Counted from the first letter of the stretch, positions 40,268 through 53,454 are shown. The stretch: DNA of 64,000 bases from Nocardioides oceani (GCF_030412965.1 NZ_JAUHJQ010000006.1:62001-126000); one strand, 5' to 3'. Numbers and translations: made by a program. Notes: generated by a model from the sequence alone, not told the origin.

Positions 40268-40542
40268 AGCGACCCTGGTGACGCTGCACATGCCTCCTGC
40301 GGGGTGTGCAGCGACACTAGGGTCGCTGCAGTTGCGCTGCCAGCGCGGGGATGAGCCGCCCGCCAGGCCTGCGCCGAGCACCCCACTGAGCACCGCGCTG
40401 GGCTCCCCACCGAGCTCGGCGAGGACGGTCCGCGGGGCGGCGCTGCCGGGTCGTGAAGCGACCCTGGTGCCGCTGCACATGCCTCCTGAGGGGTGTGCAG
40501 CGGCACTAGGGTCGCTGCAGTTGCGCTGCCAGCGCGGGGATG
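40199..40542. repeat. Second locus of the hairpin repeat family, inverted, two direct copies
   Basis: Two copies of a 155-bp unit (40199-40353 and 40388-40542) in direct order, 189 bp start to start, nearly identical. Read on the minus strand, each contains a block aligning closely with the 1.4-1.9 kb array: AGCGACCCTAGTGTCGCT, then CGCAGGAGG, then AGCG..AGGGTCGCT. The hairpins are less perfect than in the first locus. The first copy overlaps the 3' end of the 40010 gene and the second fills the gap before the 40574 gene. Confidence 0.88.
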
Positions 40543-40573
40543 GTCTCGGCCGCCCGGGCTCAGCGGGGCCGGC

Positions 40574-41221
40574 TCAGCCGAAGGACATCCGGAAGTCGCG
40601 CATGCGGAAGGACGCGATCGCACGCCGGCCGGCGAGCCAGCCGAGCGGGCCGTCGGGGTCGAACTCCCAGGCGCCCCAGCACGGCATCGCCCTGGCGCTG
40701 CCCTGGAGGGTGGCGCGGCGCTCCTCCCCGCCGGTGTCGGCGATGCCGGGCTGCCAGGTCTGGCCCTTGAACGGCACCCGCGGCACGAGCCCTGCGGCGT
40801 CGGTGAAGCGCGCGTTGGCGATCGGCCGGCGGTCGAGGGTCGCGGCCCACTCGGTCCGCGCGAACGGACCGCGGCGCTCGGACTCGAGCCGGAAGTCGCA
40901 CAGGCCCTTCGGGATGGCCCACAGCTCGCGGCCGCCGGCGACGGACGCGGGGGAGTCGACCCAGATGTCGGTGATGCTGACCCGCCGGCCACGCGATCCG
41001 GGCACCTTGAGCGGCCGCGCCACGAGCAGCTCGGAGTAGGTCAGCGGGCTCGGCTCCTCGTAGGAGACGAACGCCGCGCCGTACACGCCGGCGGGGCGGA
41101 GCTCGTCCACGGCCGTCGGGACGCGGAACAGCGACAGGAACAGCTGGCCGGTCATCTGCCAGGGCGCTGCGGGGTACGCCGGCGCGCCGGCCGAGGGTGC
41201 GGGCGAGGACGTCTCGGTCAT
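40574..41221 (-). CDS. Acetoacetate decarboxylase-fold protein
   Basis: A 215-residue protein of the ADC superfamily (TPAVDELRPAGVYGAAFVSYEEPSPLTYSELLVARPL-like blocks, then VDSPASVAGGRELWAIPKGLCDFRL). The family uses a Schiff-base Lys in true decarboxylases; IPKG at about residue 109 is the best candidate here. Many actinobacterial members have no known reaction. ATG 41221. Terminal gene on this strand near the repeat locus. Confidence 0.75.
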   Translation of the reverse strand: MTETSSPAPSAGAPAYPAAPWQMTGQLFLSLFRVPTAVDELRPAGVYGAAFVSYEEPSPLTYSELLVARPLKVPGSRGRRVSITDIWVDSPASVAGGRELWAIPKGLCDFRLESERRGPFARTEWAATLDRRPIANARFTDAAGLVPRVPFKGQTWQPGIADTGGEERRATLQGSARAMPCWGAWEFDPDGPLGWLAGRRAIASFRMRDFRMSFG

Positions 41222-41236
41222 CCCCGCATCATCGCG

Positions 41237-41413
41237 TCAGTCCTCGGGGTCGTCCAGCCGCGCCAGCCACGTTGCGAGACGCTCGACGGCGGTCTCGAAC
41301 TCCGGGTGGGTGTCGGTGAAGGCCTGCAGCTGCTCGGCGAGCCAGGCGAAGGTGACCTCCTCGTCACCCCGCCGTCGCTCGAGCTCCTCGATGCCCCGGT
41401 CGGTGAAGTACAT
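41237..41413 (-). CDS. DUF6104-like small protein
   Basis: A 58-residue acidic protein, MYFTDRGIEELERRRGDEEV at the front, LATWLARLDDPED at the end. It matches the DUF6104 pattern found next to kgd in many actinobacteria; its function is unknown. ATG 41413 with GAGGAG 6-8 nt upstream. It lies 88 bp downstream of kgd on the same strand after a terminator-like hairpin, so it may have separate expression. Confidence 0.85.
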   Translation of the reverse strand: MYFTDRGIEELERRRGDEEVTFAWLAEQLQAFTDTHPEFETAVERLATWLARLDDPED

Positions 41414-41442
41414 CGTCGTCTCCTCGTGTGCTCGGTCCCCAG

Positions 41443-41487
41443 ACGCGAGATGGCCCGCGTCCGCTGCCGGACGGGGCCACCTCGCGT
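41443..41487 (-). terminator. Hairpin downstream of kgd
   Basis: ACGCGAGATGGCCC pairs with GGGCCACCTCGCGT (one mismatch), with an inner GTCCG/CGGAC stem in the loop. It starts 14 bp after the kgd stop. Confidence 0.6.
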
Positions 41488-41500
41488 GCGTGTCGATCGG

Positions 41501-45244
<3,744 letters not shown>

Positions 45245-45454
45245 GACTTGCTTCGCCTCTTCCCAAGTGAGCGCGCGGGGGTGGGTGTCGGAGGTCAAGG
45301 CTAGTCCCCCGCCGAAGCAAATGCGCCGGTCAGGGTCGCCTGTCGGGCAAGGTATGACCCGATGCACACCGGCGTGGCTCCCGCGCCGGAGGCGGGTCCG
45401 GGTGAACATGGGGCCCGTTCATCGACTTACGACACTTCAGGGAGCGGGCCAGGG

Positions 45455-46093
45455 ATGTCCACCACCCCTCGCGGGACGCCTCCGCGCCGGGCCGGGCGGC
45501 TCGTCGCGGCGGCCACGACGGCGCTCGTGCTGGCCGCCGGCACGACCGCCTGCACGGGCGCCGACGACGGGGCCTCGGGCGACGCCGGCCACCCCACGGG
45601 CGGCCACCGGCAGGCGGCGCTCGTGCAGGCGCCCGCCGGCTCCCCGCCGACCACGACCACGATCGGCCGGGTGACCGGCCGGCTCCCCGCAGCGCGGCGG
45701 CAGGCACTGAAGCGGCAGGTGGGCCGGGTCGTCGACGGCTGGCTCGACGCGGCGTACGTCGGCGGCGACCTCCCGCGGGTCGGTGGCTTCCGGCAGGCCT
45801 TCCCCGGGTTCAGCAGCGGCGCGAAGGACGAGGCCCGTCGCGACCTGCGCCTGATGACCAACGTGGGCCTGGCGGGCCGCATCAGCGGCGTCGACGTACG
45901 CCGGCGTGAGCTGCGCCTGGACGTGCTGGCGGTCCGTGGCCGCGCCGTCGGGGTGACCGGGCGGGTGCTGCTCGTGTTCGAGACCACCGGGCAGGTGGCC
46001 CGTCGCGACCGGGTCGCGGGCCGGCTCCTCCTCGCCCGGCGCGAGGGTGCCTGGCAGGTCTTCGGCTACGACATCTCGAGGGGGAGGTCCTGA
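45455..46093 (+). CDS. Probable lipoprotein of unknown function
   Basis: A 212-residue exported protein. N-terminal basic stretch, hydrophobic core (LVAAATTALVLAAGTTAC), and a Cys at about residue 33 as a possible lipobox (the -3 position is Thr, so it is weak). The mature part is Thr/Pro-rich, then a small mixed domain (VGRVVDGWLDAAYVGG, DVRRRELRLDVLAVRGRAVGV). It looks like a small cell-wall or Mce-associated-like domain, not recognised further. Its stop overlaps the LCP start (TGATG), so the two act together, probably in the cell envelope. Confidence 0.7.
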   Translation: MSTTPRGTPPRRAGRLVAAATTALVLAAGTTACTGADDGASGDAGHPTGGHRQAALVQAPAGSPPTTTTIGRVTGRLPAARRQALKRQVGRVVDGWLDAAYVGGDLPRVGGFRQAFPGFSSGAKDEARRDLRLMTNVGLAGRISGVDVRRRELRLDVLAVRGRAVGVTGRVLLVFETTGQVARRDRVAGRLLLARREGAWQVFGYDISRGRS

Positions 46094-47013
46094 TGGCGGC
46101 TCCGCTCGGACCGGTGCGGCGCGCTCTCCGCGCCGGTGTGCTGGCGCTGGTGCTCGCGGGTGCGGCGGTGGTCGTGCCCGACGCGGCCGTGCACCGGACC
46201 GACCTCGTGCTGGTGCAGGCCGACCGCGCCGACGGCGTGGCCGTCCGGGACCAGGACGTCCTCTGGGTCCTCGCCGTCGGCTCGGACGCCCGTCCGGGGG
46301 AGTCGATGGTGCGCTCGCGGGGCGACGCGATCCAGCTGGTCGGCATCAACACGAGGACCGGCTCGGCCGTCGCGATCGGCGTGCCGCGGGACTCGTGGGT
46401 GCCGATCCCCGGCCACGGCCACGGCCGGGTCAACTCCGCGCTCACCTACGGCGGCCCTGCGCTGATGGGCCGCACGGTCGGCGACCTGGTCGGTGTGCAG
46501 CCGGACTACGTCTTCGTCACGCGGTTCCCGTTCTTCGAGGACATGGTCGACGACATCGGTGGCATCCACGTGCGGAACCCGCGCGCCTTCTCCGACGAGA
46601 ACCTCAAGCCGCTCGGCTTCACCGCCGGGCGGGTCCGGCTCGACGGGTACGGCGCGATGGCGTTCTCGCGGATCCGCAAGACGTTGCCGGGTGGGGACTT
46701 CGACCGCTCGGCCAACCAGCAGCGTGTGCTGCGCGGGATCCAGCAGGCCGTCCGCGCCCGCGCCGACGAGCCGGGCTTCGTCGAGCGCGGGGTGCTCACG
46801 GTGATGGAGCACATGCACACCGACCTGCCTCCCGGCGAGCTCTTCCGTCTCGGGCAGGCGCTCGCACAGATCGATCCCGCGAAGGTGACGACCTGCGTCG
46901 TCGGCGGCTCCATCGGCACCGTCGGCAGCGCCTCGATCGTGCGGCCGTTCGTCTCCCAGGCCCGCCGGTACGGCGCGGCCGCCCGCTCCGACGCGAGCCT
47001 CCGGGGCTGCTGA
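46093..47013 (+). CDS. LytR-CpsA-Psr (LCP) family protein
   Basis: A 306-residue LCP transferase that attaches polymers from an undecaprenyl carrier to peptidoglycan. N-terminal signal anchor (ALRAGVLALVLAGAAVVVP); LCP core with Asp/Arg residues of the active site in LAVGSDARPG, RSRGDAIQLVGINTRTG and AIGVPRDSWVPI; the His/Arg/Asn row HGRVNSALTYGG; and SRIRKTLPGGDFDRSANQQRVL. Start ATG shares a base with the stop of the lipoprotein. It acts outside the membrane. Confidence 0.92.
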   Translation: MAAPLGPVRRALRAGVLALVLAGAAVVVPDAAVHRTDLVLVQADRADGVAVRDQDVLWVLAVGSDARPGESMVRSRGDAIQLVGINTRTGSAVAIGVPRDSWVPIPGHGHGRVNSALTYGGPALMGRTVGDLVGVQPDYVFVTRFPFFEDMVDDIGGIHVRNPRAFSDENLKPLGFTAGRVRLDGYGAMAFSRIRKTLPGGDFDRSANQQRVLRGIQQAVRARADEPGFVERGVLTVMEHMHTDLPPGELFRLGQALAQIDPAKVTTCVVGGSIGTVGSASIVRPFVSQARRYGAAARSDASLRGC

Positions 47014-47052
47014 GCCGAGGCCCGAGACCCGGGCCACTGCTCGGAAATGGCC

Positions 47053-47085
47053 ACCGGGCCGGCCCCCGTGAGGGGCCGGCCCGGT
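47053..47085. terminator. Bidirectional hairpin terminator
   Basis: A perfect 14-bp stem (ACCGGGCCGGCCCC) and a 5-nt loop between the convergent LCP gene and the secreted-protein gene. Confidence 0.8.
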
Positions 47086-47123
47086 GTGCTGTGGATCGGG
47101 TCGTGCTGGGTGGAGCAGCTGGG

Positions 47124-48569
47124 TCAGCGGGGGAAGATGCGGCCCGAGGAGGACGCGAGGTCCAGGAGGCCGATGCCCGCGAGGTTGAGCTGCAGGCCGT
47201 GGACGCCGGTGCCGTGGTAGCTCTTGTCGAACAGCTTCCGGAAGTTCAGGAAGTTGTCGTCACCGAGGTCGTAGGACTCCCCGGGGCGGAGCGTGACGGG
47301 CTTGCCGTTGTGCAGGACCTGGAGGTACTTCGTGGTCACGGTGGGCTTGACCTCGGCGGACTTCGCCGAGCGCTTGAGGTTGACCAGCGAGGAGAGGCCC
47401 TTGACCTCGAGGCCCAGGCTCGGGACGGTCACGGTGCCGAGGTCGGTGCCGATGAGCGCCTTGGCGGCGCGGCCCTTGAGGTAGTCGCCCATGTACTTGT
47501 AGGTGACGCCGGTGACGTCGACGAGGCCGCCGAGGAGGCTGTAGTCCGCAGCCTTCGTGGTGACGACGCGGCCGTCGGTGCCACCGCAGGGGATGGAGCG
47601 CTGGCCCAGGTTGCCGACGTTCAGCAGCGGGATGTCGCCGAGGATGTTGGCGCCGGTGGCGGTGCCACGGAAGACGCCCGCGGGGCCGGCCTTGCTGATC
47701 TCGGTACGAGCGCGACCGAGCTGGAGCAGCGTGTCGTTGCCCGTGGCGTTGACGAGGATCTTCAGCGCGTACGCCTCGGAGATGCCCTGCTTGGCGGTCG
47801 CCTTGCCCGAGGAGGCGCCGAGCCCGATCGCGCCGAGGCCCGGGATCTCGATGGTGTTGCCGGCGACGCTCGAGAGCAGCTTGACCAGCTCGTTGACGAT
47901 CTGGTTCACCGGGGCGACGAGGTCGTTGACGATGTAGAGCAGGTCGGAGAGGCCGGGGACGCTGCCGATGACGGACTCGTCGATGCCGGTGATCTCGATG
48001 CCCTCGAAGCCGAAGGACTCCTCGTGGCCGTAGCCCTTGCCGGTGTGGAAGGCGTCGGCGACCGACTGCAGGCCCTTGATCGAGATCTGCGGGAGCTTGC
48101 CGAGGCCCGGCAGCTCGATGCCGCCGACCTTGACGTCGCCCACGGTGCTGATGCCGCGGACGCCGGTGCGGTCGCCCCGCTTGTAGGTCTCGGAGGTCTG
48201 GTGGGTGACCGAGAGGTCGATGAGGCCCTCGGGCAGGGCGCCGTCGGTGATCTCGTCGAGGGGCGCGAGGATCGAGCTCTTGTCGGCGACGCGACCGGCC
48301 ATGGTCGTGCAGCGCTGCTGGGCGTAGCCGCCCTTGAGGGCCCGGAGCTCGACGCCCTCGAGCAGGAGCTTGGTGCCGAAGACGTCGGCCTTGTAGCCGA
48401 AGCCGGTCTTCTCGAGGCGGCCGGAGGCGGTGAGCTTGCCGGCGGGGGCGGAGACGGCGGCCCGGGGGGCGGTCTCGGCCGTGGCGGTGGGGGTGACGAC
48501 GAGGGCGCCGGCGAGGCCGGCCGCGCTGACCGCGGTGACCGCGATCGCCCTGCTCAGGGACTTCTTCAC
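47124..48569 (-). CDS. Large secreted protein (choice-of-anchor P-like)
   Basis: A 481-residue exported protein. Signal peptide KKSLSRAIAVTAVSAAGLAGALVV, cleavage near residue 30 (TATAETAP). The mature protein is a long repetitive beta-rich domain with Val/Gly/Leu stretches (GVELRALKGGYAQQ, AIGLGASSGKATAKQGISEAYALKILV). Its composition fits the choice-of-anchor P group of actinobacterial surface proteins, of unknown function; the match is by pattern only. GTG 48569 has AGGAAAG upstream. No LPXTG or membrane tail is visible, so it is probably released or bound to the wall. Confidence 0.72.
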   Translation of the reverse strand: MKKSLSRAIAVTAVSAAGLAGALVVTPTATAETAPRAAVSAPAGKLTASGRLEKTGFGYKADVFGTKLLLEGVELRALKGGYAQQRCTTMAGRVADKSSILAPLDEITDGALPEGLIDLSVTHQTSETYKRGDRTGVRGISTVGDVKVGGIELPGLGKLPQISIKGLQSVADAFHTGKGYGHEESFGFEGIEITGIDESVIGSVPGLSDLLYIVNDLVAPVNQIVNELVKLLSSVAGNTIEIPGLGAIGLGASSGKATAKQGISEAYALKILVNATGNDTLLQLGRARTEISKAGPAGVFRGTATGANILGDIPLLNVGNLGQRSIPCGGTDGRVVTTKAADYSLLGGLVDVTGVTYKYMGDYLKGRAAKALIGTDLGTVTVPSLGLEVKGLSSLVNLKRSAKSAEVKPTVTTKYLQVLHNGKPVTLRPGESYDLGDDNFLNFRKLFDKSYHGTGVHGLQLNLAGIGLLDLASSSGRIFPR

Positions 48570-48864
48570 GCTTTCCTGCTTTCGTAGCTCGCGCCGCTCG
48601 ACCCTCCCCGGCCGGGCGACGACGGATCCTGGTGGCGGGACCGCAGGGGTCCTTGGCCGGGGGACCAGCCGGGGCCTGCCCTCCGAGAGACGGCCCGGGG
48701 AAGCCGCCTCACGCCTGCAACGGGCACCCTGCTCGTTTGTTACGTAGGTCATGCCTGGCGTGGGGAACGGTCTAGACGTGGCCGTTCGGGGGGTGCGCGA
48801 GGGTCCGGATGGCCCGTTCGGACTAGTCATCCGGGCGCCGTCCGGGAGGGTGCACCCGGGAACG
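48570..48864. other. Intergenic leader, structured but unassigned
   Basis: A GC-rich gap upstream of the secreted protein, between its start and the tRNA terminator. It contains small dyads (GAACGG/CCGTTC; CGGATG/CATCCG) but no promoter that I can defend. Apparent reading frames crossing it lack ribosome sites. A riboswitch-like fold in the 150 nt before the start cannot be excluded. Confidence 0.4.
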
Positions 48865-48900
48865 GCGAACGGCCTCCCGGAGGACCGGGAGGCCGTTCGC
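48865..48900 (-). terminator. Terminator of tRNA-Arg
   Basis: A perfect 16-bp stem (GCGAACGGCCTCCCGG) with an AGGA loop, 2 bp after the CCA end of the tRNA. Confidence 0.8.
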
Positions 48901-48902
48901 GA

Positions 48903-48978
48903 TGGCGCCTCCGGCAGGATTCGAACCTGCGACACCTGGTACCGGAAACCAGTGCTCTATCCCCTGAGCTACGGAGGC
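48903..48978 (-). tRNA. tRNA-Arg (anticodon CCG), CCA encoded
   Basis: A 76-nt tRNA. Acceptor stem GCCTCCG/CGGAGGC, D arm starting TAGCTCAG, anticodon stem CTGGT/ACCAG with loop TTCCGGT (anticodon CCG), T arm GCAGG-TTCGAAT-CCTGC, discriminator G and the CCA end at 48905-48903. It reads CGG codons, which are frequent in this GC-rich genome. It is divergent from argS, the synthetase that charges it. Confidence 0.95.
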
Positions 48979-49053
48979 ACGACGGCCGTGCGGCCAGCGT
49001 GCGGGGGAACCGTACCCGTCCGCGGCCGTGCGCGAGAAACCGGCACCCGCCGA

Positions 49054-49059
49054 TAGGCT
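49054..49059 (+). promoter_or_regulatory. Probable -10 box (TAGGCT) of leaderless argS
   Basis: TAGGCT lies 6 nt before GTG 49066, with no ribosome site. It marks the promoter of the argS-lysA-hom-thrC-thrB series. Confidence 0.55.
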
Positions 49060-49065
49060 TGGACG

Positions 49066-50721
49066 GTGACTCCCGCGCAGCTCTCCACGACCATCGTCGA
49101 CGGCCTGACGGCCCTCGTCGAGCAGGGTGCGCTCACCCTGCCCGACGGCGTACCCGCGGAGGTCACCGTGGAGCGTCCGCGCCAGAAGGGCCACGGCGAC
49201 TACGCCACCAACGTCGCGCTGCAGCTGGCGAAGAAGGCCGGCACCAACCCGCGGTCGCTGGGCGAGCTGCTCGCCGAGCAGCTGCGTTCCTCCGAGGGCA
49301 TCGGCGGCGTCGAGGTCGCCGGCCCGGGCTTCCTCAACATCACCGTCGAGGCGGGCGCCCAGGGCATCGTCGCGGCGGACATCGTCGCGGCGGGGGAGCG
49401 GTACGGCCACACCGAGACGCTCGCGGGCCAGCGCGTCAACGTCGAGTTCATCTCGGCCAACCCGACCGGCCCGCTCCACCTCGGGCACACCCGCTGGGCG
49501 GTGCTCGGCGACGCGGTCGGACGGGTCCTGGCCGCCGCCGGCGCCGAGGTCACGCGCGAGTTCTACATCAACGACCGCGGCGTGCAGATGAACCACTTCG
49601 CCGACTCGATCATCGCCGCCGCGCTCGGCGAGCCCACGCCCACCGACGGGTACGCCGGGGCGTACATCGCCGACCTGGCGACCGCCGTGGGCGAGGCTTC
49701 CCCCGGCATCTTCGACCTTCCCGCCGACGAGCGCCGCACTGCCGTACGGGCCAAGGCCTACGAGCTGCAGCTGGCCCAGCAGCAGGCCCAGCTCGACGCG
49801 TTCAACACCCACTTCGACGTGTGGTTCTCCGAGCTCTCCCTGCACGAGTCGGGCTCGGTGCCCGAGACGCTCGCCCGGCTCAAGGAGCTCGGTCACGTCT
49901 ACGAGCAGGACGGTGCGCTGTGGATGCGCACCACCGACTTCGGTGACGACAAGGACCGGGTCCTGATCAAGTCCGACGGCGAGCTGACGTACTTCGCCTC
50001 CGACACCGCCTACTACCTCGACAAGCGCTCCCGCGGCTTCGACCGCTGCATCTACATGCTGGGCGCCGACCACCACGGGTACGTCGGGCGGCTGCGCGCG
50101 ATGGCCGCCTGCGTCGGGGACGACCCGGCCCAGACGCTCGAGGTGCTCATCGGCCAGCTGGTGAAGATCCTGCGCGACGGTGAGGAGCTGCGGCTGTCGA
50201 AGCGGGCCGGCACGATCGTGACGCTCGAGGAGCTGACCGACGAGATCGGCGTCGACGCGCTGCGCTACTCCCTGGCCCGTTACCCGGCCGACTCCCCGCT
50301 GGTGCTCGACGTCGGCGAGATCACCAAGCAGTCCAACGAGAACCCGGTCTTCACGGTGCAGTACGCCCACGCCCGGGTCTCCAGCCTCCTGCGCAACGCC
50401 GCCGACCTCGGTGTCGAGGCCGCCTCCCACCCCGAGCTGCTGACCCACGAGAAGGAGGGGCTGCTGCTGCGGGCGCTCGCGGAGTTCCCGCGGGTCGTGG
50501 CCAGCGCCGCCGAGCTGCGCGAGCCGCACCGGGTCGCGCGCTACCTCGAGGAGCTGGCCGGCACCTACCACCGCTTCTACGACAGCTGCCGCGTCCTGCC
50601 GATGGGCGACGAGGAGACCACCGACCTGCACCGGGCCCGCCTGCTGCTGGTCCAGGCGACGCGCACGGTCCTGGCCAACGGCCTGGACCTCCTCGGCGTG
50701 TCCGCCCCCGAGCGCATGTGA
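49066..50721 (+). CDS. argS: Arginyl-tRNA synthetase
   Basis: A 551-residue class I synthetase. N-terminal tRNA-recognition domain (about 1-100), catalytic Rossmann fold with the HIGH-type HLGH at 138-141 (ANPTGPLHLGH), and a C-terminal DALR anticodon-binding domain (ALAEFPRVVASAAELREPHRVARYLEELAG). LRLSKRAG replaces KMSKS, normal in this enzyme. GTG 49066 with TAGGCT upstream. It leads the lysA-hom-thrC-thrB-rho row. Confidence 0.96.
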   Translation: MTPAQLSTTIVDGLTALVEQGALTLPDGVPAEVTVERPRQKGHGDYATNVALQLAKKAGTNPRSLGELLAEQLRSSEGIGGVEVAGPGFLNITVEAGAQGIVAADIVAAGERYGHTETLAGQRVNVEFISANPTGPLHLGHTRWAVLGDAVGRVLAAAGAEVTREFYINDRGVQMNHFADSIIAAALGEPTPTDGYAGAYIADLATAVGEASPGIFDLPADERRTAVRAKAYELQLAQQQAQLDAFNTHFDVWFSELSLHESGSVPETLARLKELGHVYEQDGALWMRTTDFGDDKDRVLIKSDGELTYFASDTAYYLDKRSRGFDRCIYMLGADHHGYVGRLRAMAACVGDDPAQTLEVLIGQLVKILRDGEELRLSKRAGTIVTLEELTDEIGVDALRYSLARYPADSPLVLDVGEITKQSNENPVFTVQYAHARVSSLLRNAADLGVEAASHPELLTHEKEGLLLRALAEFPRVVASAAELREPHRVARYLEELAGTYHRFYDSCRVLPMGDEETTDLHRARLLLVQATRTVLANGLDLLGVSAPERM

Positions 50722-50734
50722 GGACGAGGACCCG

Positions 50735-52135
50735 ATGACGCACGAAGCAGGCTGGGCCCACGCGCCCGGGGCGTTCCGCGGCCCGTCGTGGCTGCGGACG
50801 CCCGCCGACCCCAACGACCTGGTGCCGCGGCTGTGGTCGACCACCGCGCACAAGGACGACGCGGGGGTGCTGACCGTCGGCGGCGTGCCGCTGACCGAGC
50901 TGGTCGCCGAGCACGGCTCGCCGGCGTACGTCCTGGACGAGCAGGACTTCCGCACCCGCGCCCGTGCGTTCCGCGACGCGTTCGCGGCGTACGACGTCTA
51001 CTACGCCGGCAAGGCCTTCATCTCCGTCGCCGTCGCGCGGTGGATCGCCGAGGAGGGGCTCTCCCTCGACGTCTGCAGCGGCGGCGAGCTCTCGGTCGCC
51101 GAGCGGGCCGGGTTCCCGATGGAGCGGGTGGAGTTCCACGGCAACAACAAGTCCGAGGGTGAGCTGCGCCGTGCGGTGCGGCTGGGGGTCGGACGGATCA
51201 TCGTCGACTCCTTCCACGAGATCGAGCGGCTCGCCCGCATCGCCGCCGAGGAGGACGCGACCGTCCCGGTGATGATCCGCGTGACGGCCGGCGTCGAGGC
51301 GCACACCCACGAGTACATCGCCACCGCGCACGAGGACCAGAAGTTCGGCTTCTCCATCACGGCCGGCGACGCCCTCGAGGCGGTACGTCGCGTGGTGGCC
51401 GCCGAGGCGCTCGACCTGCGGGGCCTGCACTCCCACATCGGCAGCCAGATCTTCGACTCGGCCGGCTTCGAGGTGGCCGCCCGCCGGGTGCTGGCGCTCC
51501 ACGCGACGGTGGCGCGGGAGCTCGGCGTGGAGATGGCCGAGATGGACCTCGGCGGCGGCTTCGGCATCGCCTACACGACCCAGGACGACCCGGCCGAGCC
51601 CGCGCGGCTCGCGGCCGAGATGACCGCGATCGTCGAGCACGAGTGCCGTGCGCTCGGCATCGCGCAGCCCGCGCTGTCGATCGAGCCGGGCCGCGCGATC
51701 GTCGGCCCGTCGATGTGCACGGTCTACGAGGTCGGCACCGTCAAGGAGGTCAGCCTCGACGGCGGCGCCTCGCGCAGCTACGTCTCGGTCGACGGCGGGA
51801 TGAGCGACAACATCCGCACAGCCCTCTACGACGCCGACTACTCCTGCACCCTCGCCTCGCGCCGCTCCGACGCCGAGCCGGTGCTCGGCCGCGTGGTCGG
51901 CAAGCACTGCGAGGCCGGCGACATCGTGGTCAAGGACGAGTTCCTGCCCGGCGACCTCGCGCCCGGCGACCTCGTGGCGGTGCCCGGCACGGGCGCCTAC
52001 TGCCGCTCGATGGCCTCCAACTACAACCACCTCCTGCGCCCTCCGGTGATCGCGGTGCGGGACGGGGCGTCCCGCGTCCTCGTCCGGCGGGAGACTGAGG
52101 ACGACCTGTTGGCGACTGACGTGGGTGATCTGTGA
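50735..52135 (+). CDS. lysA: Diaminopimelate decarboxylase
   Basis: A 466-residue PLP enzyme making L-lysine from meso-diaminopimelate. The PLP Lys is K93 in YYAGKAFIS; other family motifs are HSHIGSQI and GGGFGIAYT; the substrate-binding end is [31 protein letters not shown]. The N-terminal 20 residues are an extra tail. ATG 50735, 13 bp after argS. Its stop overlaps hom. Confidence 0.95.
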   Translation: MTHEAGWAHAPGAFRGPSWLRTPADPNDLVPRLWSTTAHKDDAGVLTVGGVPLTELVAEHGSPAYVLDEQDFRTRARAFRDAFAAYDVYYAGKAFISVAVARWIAEEGLSLDVCSGGELSVAERAGFPMERVEFHGNNKSEGELRRAVRLGVGRIIVDSFHEIERLARIAAEEDATVPVMIRVTAGVEAHTHEYIATAHEDQKFGFSITAGDALEAVRRVVAAEALDLRGLHSHIGSQIFDSAGFEVAARRVLALHATVARELGVEMAEMDLGGGFGIAYTTQDDPAEPARLAAEMTAIVEHECRALGIAQPALSIEPGRAIVGPSMCTVYEVGTVKEVSLDGGASRSYVSVDGGMSDNIRTALYDADYSCTLASRRSDAEPVLGRVVGKHCEAGDIVVKDEFLPGDLAPGDLVAVPGTGAYCRSMASNYNHLLRPPVIAVRDGASRVLVRRETEDDLLATDVGDL

Positions 52136-53454
52136 TGGAGGGCGACAAGCGACCCGACAAGCTCCGGGTGGCGGTGCTCGGGTGTGGGTCGGTCGGTTCG
52201 CAGGTGGTGCGGCTGCTCCAGGAGCAGGCCGACGACCTGGCCGCGCGGGTGGGCGTGCCGGTCGAGCTGGCCGGCGTCGCGGTGCGGCGGCTGGACGCGC
52301 CCCGCGAGGTCGACGTGCCGGCGGAGCTGCTGACGACCGACGCCACGGGGCTGGTGAGCCGCGACGACGTCGACCTGGTGGTCGAGGTCATCGGCGGCAT
52401 CGAGCCCGCCCGGTCGCTGATCCTGGCCGCGCTCGAGAACGGCGCGAGCGTCGTCTCGGCCAACAAGGCGCTGCTCGCCGAGGACGGCCCGACGCTCTTC
52501 GAGGCCGCCGAGAAGGCCGGCCGCGACCTCTACTACGAGGCCGCCGTCGCCGGCGCGATCCCGATCCTGCGGCCGCTGCGCGAGTCGCTGGCCGGCGACC
52601 GGGTCACCCGCGTGCTCGGCATCGTCAACGGCACGACGAACTTCATCCTCGACAAGATGGACACGTCCGGCGCCGGGTTCACCGAGGCGCTCGAGGAGGC
52701 CCAGGAGCTGGGGTACGCCGAGGCCGACCCGACCGCCGACGTCGAGGGCTTCGACGCCGCCGCGAAGGCCGCCATCCTCGCGTCGCTGGCCTTCCACTCC
52801 CGCGTCACCGCCTCCGACGTGCACCGCGAGGGCATCGCCGAGGTGACCGCCGCCGACGTGCAGTCGGCCCGCGACATGGGCGCGGTCGTGAAGCTGCTCG
52901 CGATCTGCGAGCTCCGCGAGGGCGACGACGGCGAGGAGGCCGTGGCCGTCCGCGTCCACCCGGCGATGATCCCGCGCTCCCACCCGCTCGCCTCGGTCCG
53001 CGAGGCCTACAACGCGGTGTTCGTGGAGTCCGAGGCGGCCGGCCAGCTGATGTTCTACGGGCCCGGCGCCGGCGGCTCGCCGACGGCCTCCGCGGTCCTC
53101 GGCGACCTGGTCACGGTGGCCCGCAACCGCCTCGCCGGCACCCGCGGCGTCGGCGAGTCGGCGTACGCCGACCGTCCGGTGCTGCCGATGGGGGAGACCC
53201 GCACGCGCTACCACGTGGCGATCGACGTCGACGACCGCGCCGGCGTGCTCGCGTCGGTCGCGACCGCGTTCGCCGAGCACGGCGTCTCGATCCAGACGGT
53301 CCGCCAGGAGGGCCGCGACGACGACGCGCAGCTGGTGGTCGTCTCGCACGAGTCGACCGACGCGCAGCTGAGCGCGACCGTCGCGCACCTGCGCGACATG
53401 GACATCGTCCGCGAGGTCACCTCGATCATGCGGGTGGAAGGGGAGCACGAGTGA
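52135..53454 (+). CDS. hom: Homoserine dehydrogenase
   Basis: A 439-residue enzyme reducing aspartate semialdehyde to homoserine. NAD-binding GCGSVGSQV, catalytic region [10 protein letters not shown] and [20 protein letters not shown], and a C-terminal ACT domain (about 355-430, [24 protein letters not shown]) for threonine feedback. ATG 52135 shares a base with the lysA stop; GTG 52132 would add one residue. It overlaps thrC by GTGA. Confidence 0.95.
   Translation: MEGDKRPDKLRVAVLGCGSVGSQVVRLLQEQADDLAARVGVPVELAGVAVRRLDAPREVDVPAELLTTDATGLVSRDDVDLVVEVIGGIEPARSLILAALENGASVVSANKALLAEDGPTLFEAAEKAGRDLYYEAAVAGAIPILRPLRESLAGDRVTRVLGIVNGTTNFILDKMDTSGAGFTEALEEAQELGYAEADPTADVEGFDAAAKAAILASLAFHSRVTASDVHREGIAEVTAADVQSARDMGAVVKLLAICELREGDDGEEAVAVRVHPAMIPRSHPLASVREAYNAVFVESEAAGQLMFYGPGAGGSPTASAVLGDLVTVARNRLAGTRGVGESAYADRPVLPMGETRTRYHVAIDVDDRAGVLASVATAFAEHGVSIQTVRQEGRDDDAQLVVVSHESTDAQLSATVAHLRDMDIVREVTSIMRVEGEHE

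Noticed and set aside
41414..41500. A small gene between kgd and DUF6104
   Set aside because: The sequence is mostly the terminator hairpin and has no start with a ribosome site.
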